A stretch of DNA of 12,683 nt from Candidatus Fibrimonadales bacterium. Its GTDB lineage: Bacteria; Fibrobacterota; Fibrobacteria; Fibrobacterales; Fibrobacteraceae. Made by a program: the position numbers and the translations under genes. Below the pieces are notes generated by a model. It saw only the letters and a list, made by a program, of their open reading frames with translations. It made no database searches and was not told the origin of the DNA. This document shows, in pieces, positions 12,384-12,683 of the stretch. The first letter of the stretch is position 1; every line of letters starts with the position of its first letter. The DNA is taken from assembly GCA_009777135.1 (NCBI GenBank), contig WRMM01000031.1, forward strand, positions 1 through 12,683. Reading direction: 5' to 3'.

Positions 12384-12597
12384 TAGCAACTTTTCCGTAT
12401 TTATTTCCGTACCTTACTTCATTAACCATTTCCTGAATTTCTTCATCCGTAAGGTCAATTCCTTTTGGGCGCATTTCATCGTATTTGTCAAACATGGCTT
12501 TTCTAACGCTTAAAGGAGCTTCCACTTTGGAAAACTCTACATACGTGCCAATATTGACACGTTCCATATTTGCGGTTGTTGTTATTATAGCTTCCAT
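12367..12597 (-). CDS. Putative antitoxin partner of the PIN toxin
   Basis: A 76-residue protein directly upstream of the PIN gene and overlapping it by 17 bases. The start at 12597 (MEAIITTTANMERVNIG) is chosen because an earlier ATG at 12669 would add 24 hydrophobic residues encoded by the repeat and promoter region. The sequence has a short beta-like N-terminus, a helical middle (APLSVRKAMFDKYDEM), and an acidic helix DLTDEEIQEMVNEVRYG near the end, which could bind the toxin. I do not recognise the DNA-binding family; it shows no clear ribbon-helix-helix, Phd or AbrB pattern. The antitoxin role is inferred from size, position and overlap. Confidence 0.65.
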   Translation of the reverse strand: MEAIITTTANMERVNIGTYVEFSKVEAPLSVRKAMFDKYDEMRPKGIDLTDEEIQEMVNEVRYGNKYGKVASESNY

Positions 12598-12603
12598 GCT
12601 TTT

Positions 12604-12633
12604 AATATAGAAAATCCCAACTAACCCTAGCAA
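12604..12633 (-). promoter_or_regulatory. Promoter of the antitoxin-PIN operon
   Basis: On the minus strand TTGCTA (12633-12628) and TATATT (12609-12604) are separated by 18 bases; six bases later comes the ATG at 12597. The -10 matches five of six and the -35 four of six consensus bases. Start of transcription would fall at about the ATG. The promoter lies between repeat copy 2 and the gene, so the bracketed unit contains its own promoter. Confidence 0.45.
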
Positions 12634-12636
12634 ACC

Positions 12637-12682
12637 AAAATTCAAAAGATTGAATTTCTTGAATAGCAATGGATTTTTGAAA
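12637..12682 (+). repeat. Direct repeat, copy 2 (upstream of the antitoxin gene)
   Basis: It matches copy 1 at 45 of 46 positions, 766 bases downstream, in the same orientation. The single difference is in the loop of the small hairpin, so both stem halves are unchanged. The match ends one base before the window edge. The two copies enclose exactly one toxin-antitoxin operon with its promoter. Confidence 0.92.
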
Positions 12683-12683
12683 A

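Noticed and set aside
11871..12682. The direct repeats as integron attC sites
   Set aside because: The inverse core GTTRRRY and core RYYYAAC boxes of attC are not present, and no integron integrase is in the window. A cassette-like exchange by another route remains possible.

Overview
The window looks like chromosomal DNA from an anaerobic, Gram-negative (diderm) bacterium. HydF, a maturase for [FeFe]-hydrogenase, points to anaerobic hydrogen metabolism. Three predicted lipoproteins and a Tat-exported protein fit a diderm envelope. The DUF4249-like lipoprotein and the gene mix suggest the Fibrobacterota/Bacteroidota side of the tree, with a Fibrobacter-like organism my best guess; the placement is inference only. 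The genome is compact: neighbouring genes overlap at most junctions and no gene-free stretch reaches 300 bases.

Layout. 1-1266: the tail of an unidentified gene coupled by ATGA to hydF. 1244-2034 (minus): a LytR_C-domain lipoprotein coupled by ATGA to rsfS (ribosome silencing factor), converging on hydF with a 23-base tail overlap. 2073-5186 (plus): a DUF4249-like lipoprotein, rmlB (dTDP-glucose 4,6-dehydratase) and a beta-propeller-like lipoprotein, tightly packed and probably co-transcribed. 5202-5666: a self-contained cassette in which a GxxExxY-family (PD-(D/E)xK-like) gene sits between two 49-base inverted repeats. 5744-7303: cimA (citramalate synthase), converging on a Tat-signal DUF362 gene (7293-8225, minus). 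8274-9134 (minus): an aspartoacylase-family amidohydrolase with heptanucleotide repeats inside the gene and over its stop codon. 9151-11075 (plus): rluA-type pseudouridine synthase overlapping recF. 11290-11821 (plus): a BrnT/BrnA-like toxin-antitoxin pair. 11925-12597 (minus): a small putative antitoxin and a PIN-domain toxin, bracketed by 46-base direct repeats.

The core genes serve hydrogenase maturation, ribosome silencing, dTDP-sugar and isoleucine precursor synthesis, rRNA modification and DNA repair. The accessory parts are the GxxExxY cassette and the toxin-antitoxin island behind recF; both are bounded by repeats and look richer in A+T than their surroundings.

The strongest candidates for something not fully described are: (1) the GxxExxY cassette, whose two arms keep GGAT units at identical 9-8-9 spacing while the bases between them differ; (2) the toxin-antitoxin pair boxed by near-perfect direct repeats whose only difference lies in a hairpin loop; (3) a recurring TATATT box 6-7 bases before the start codon of transcription-leading genes, which suggests leaderless mRNAs, while operon-internal genes carry good Shine-Dalgarno sequences.
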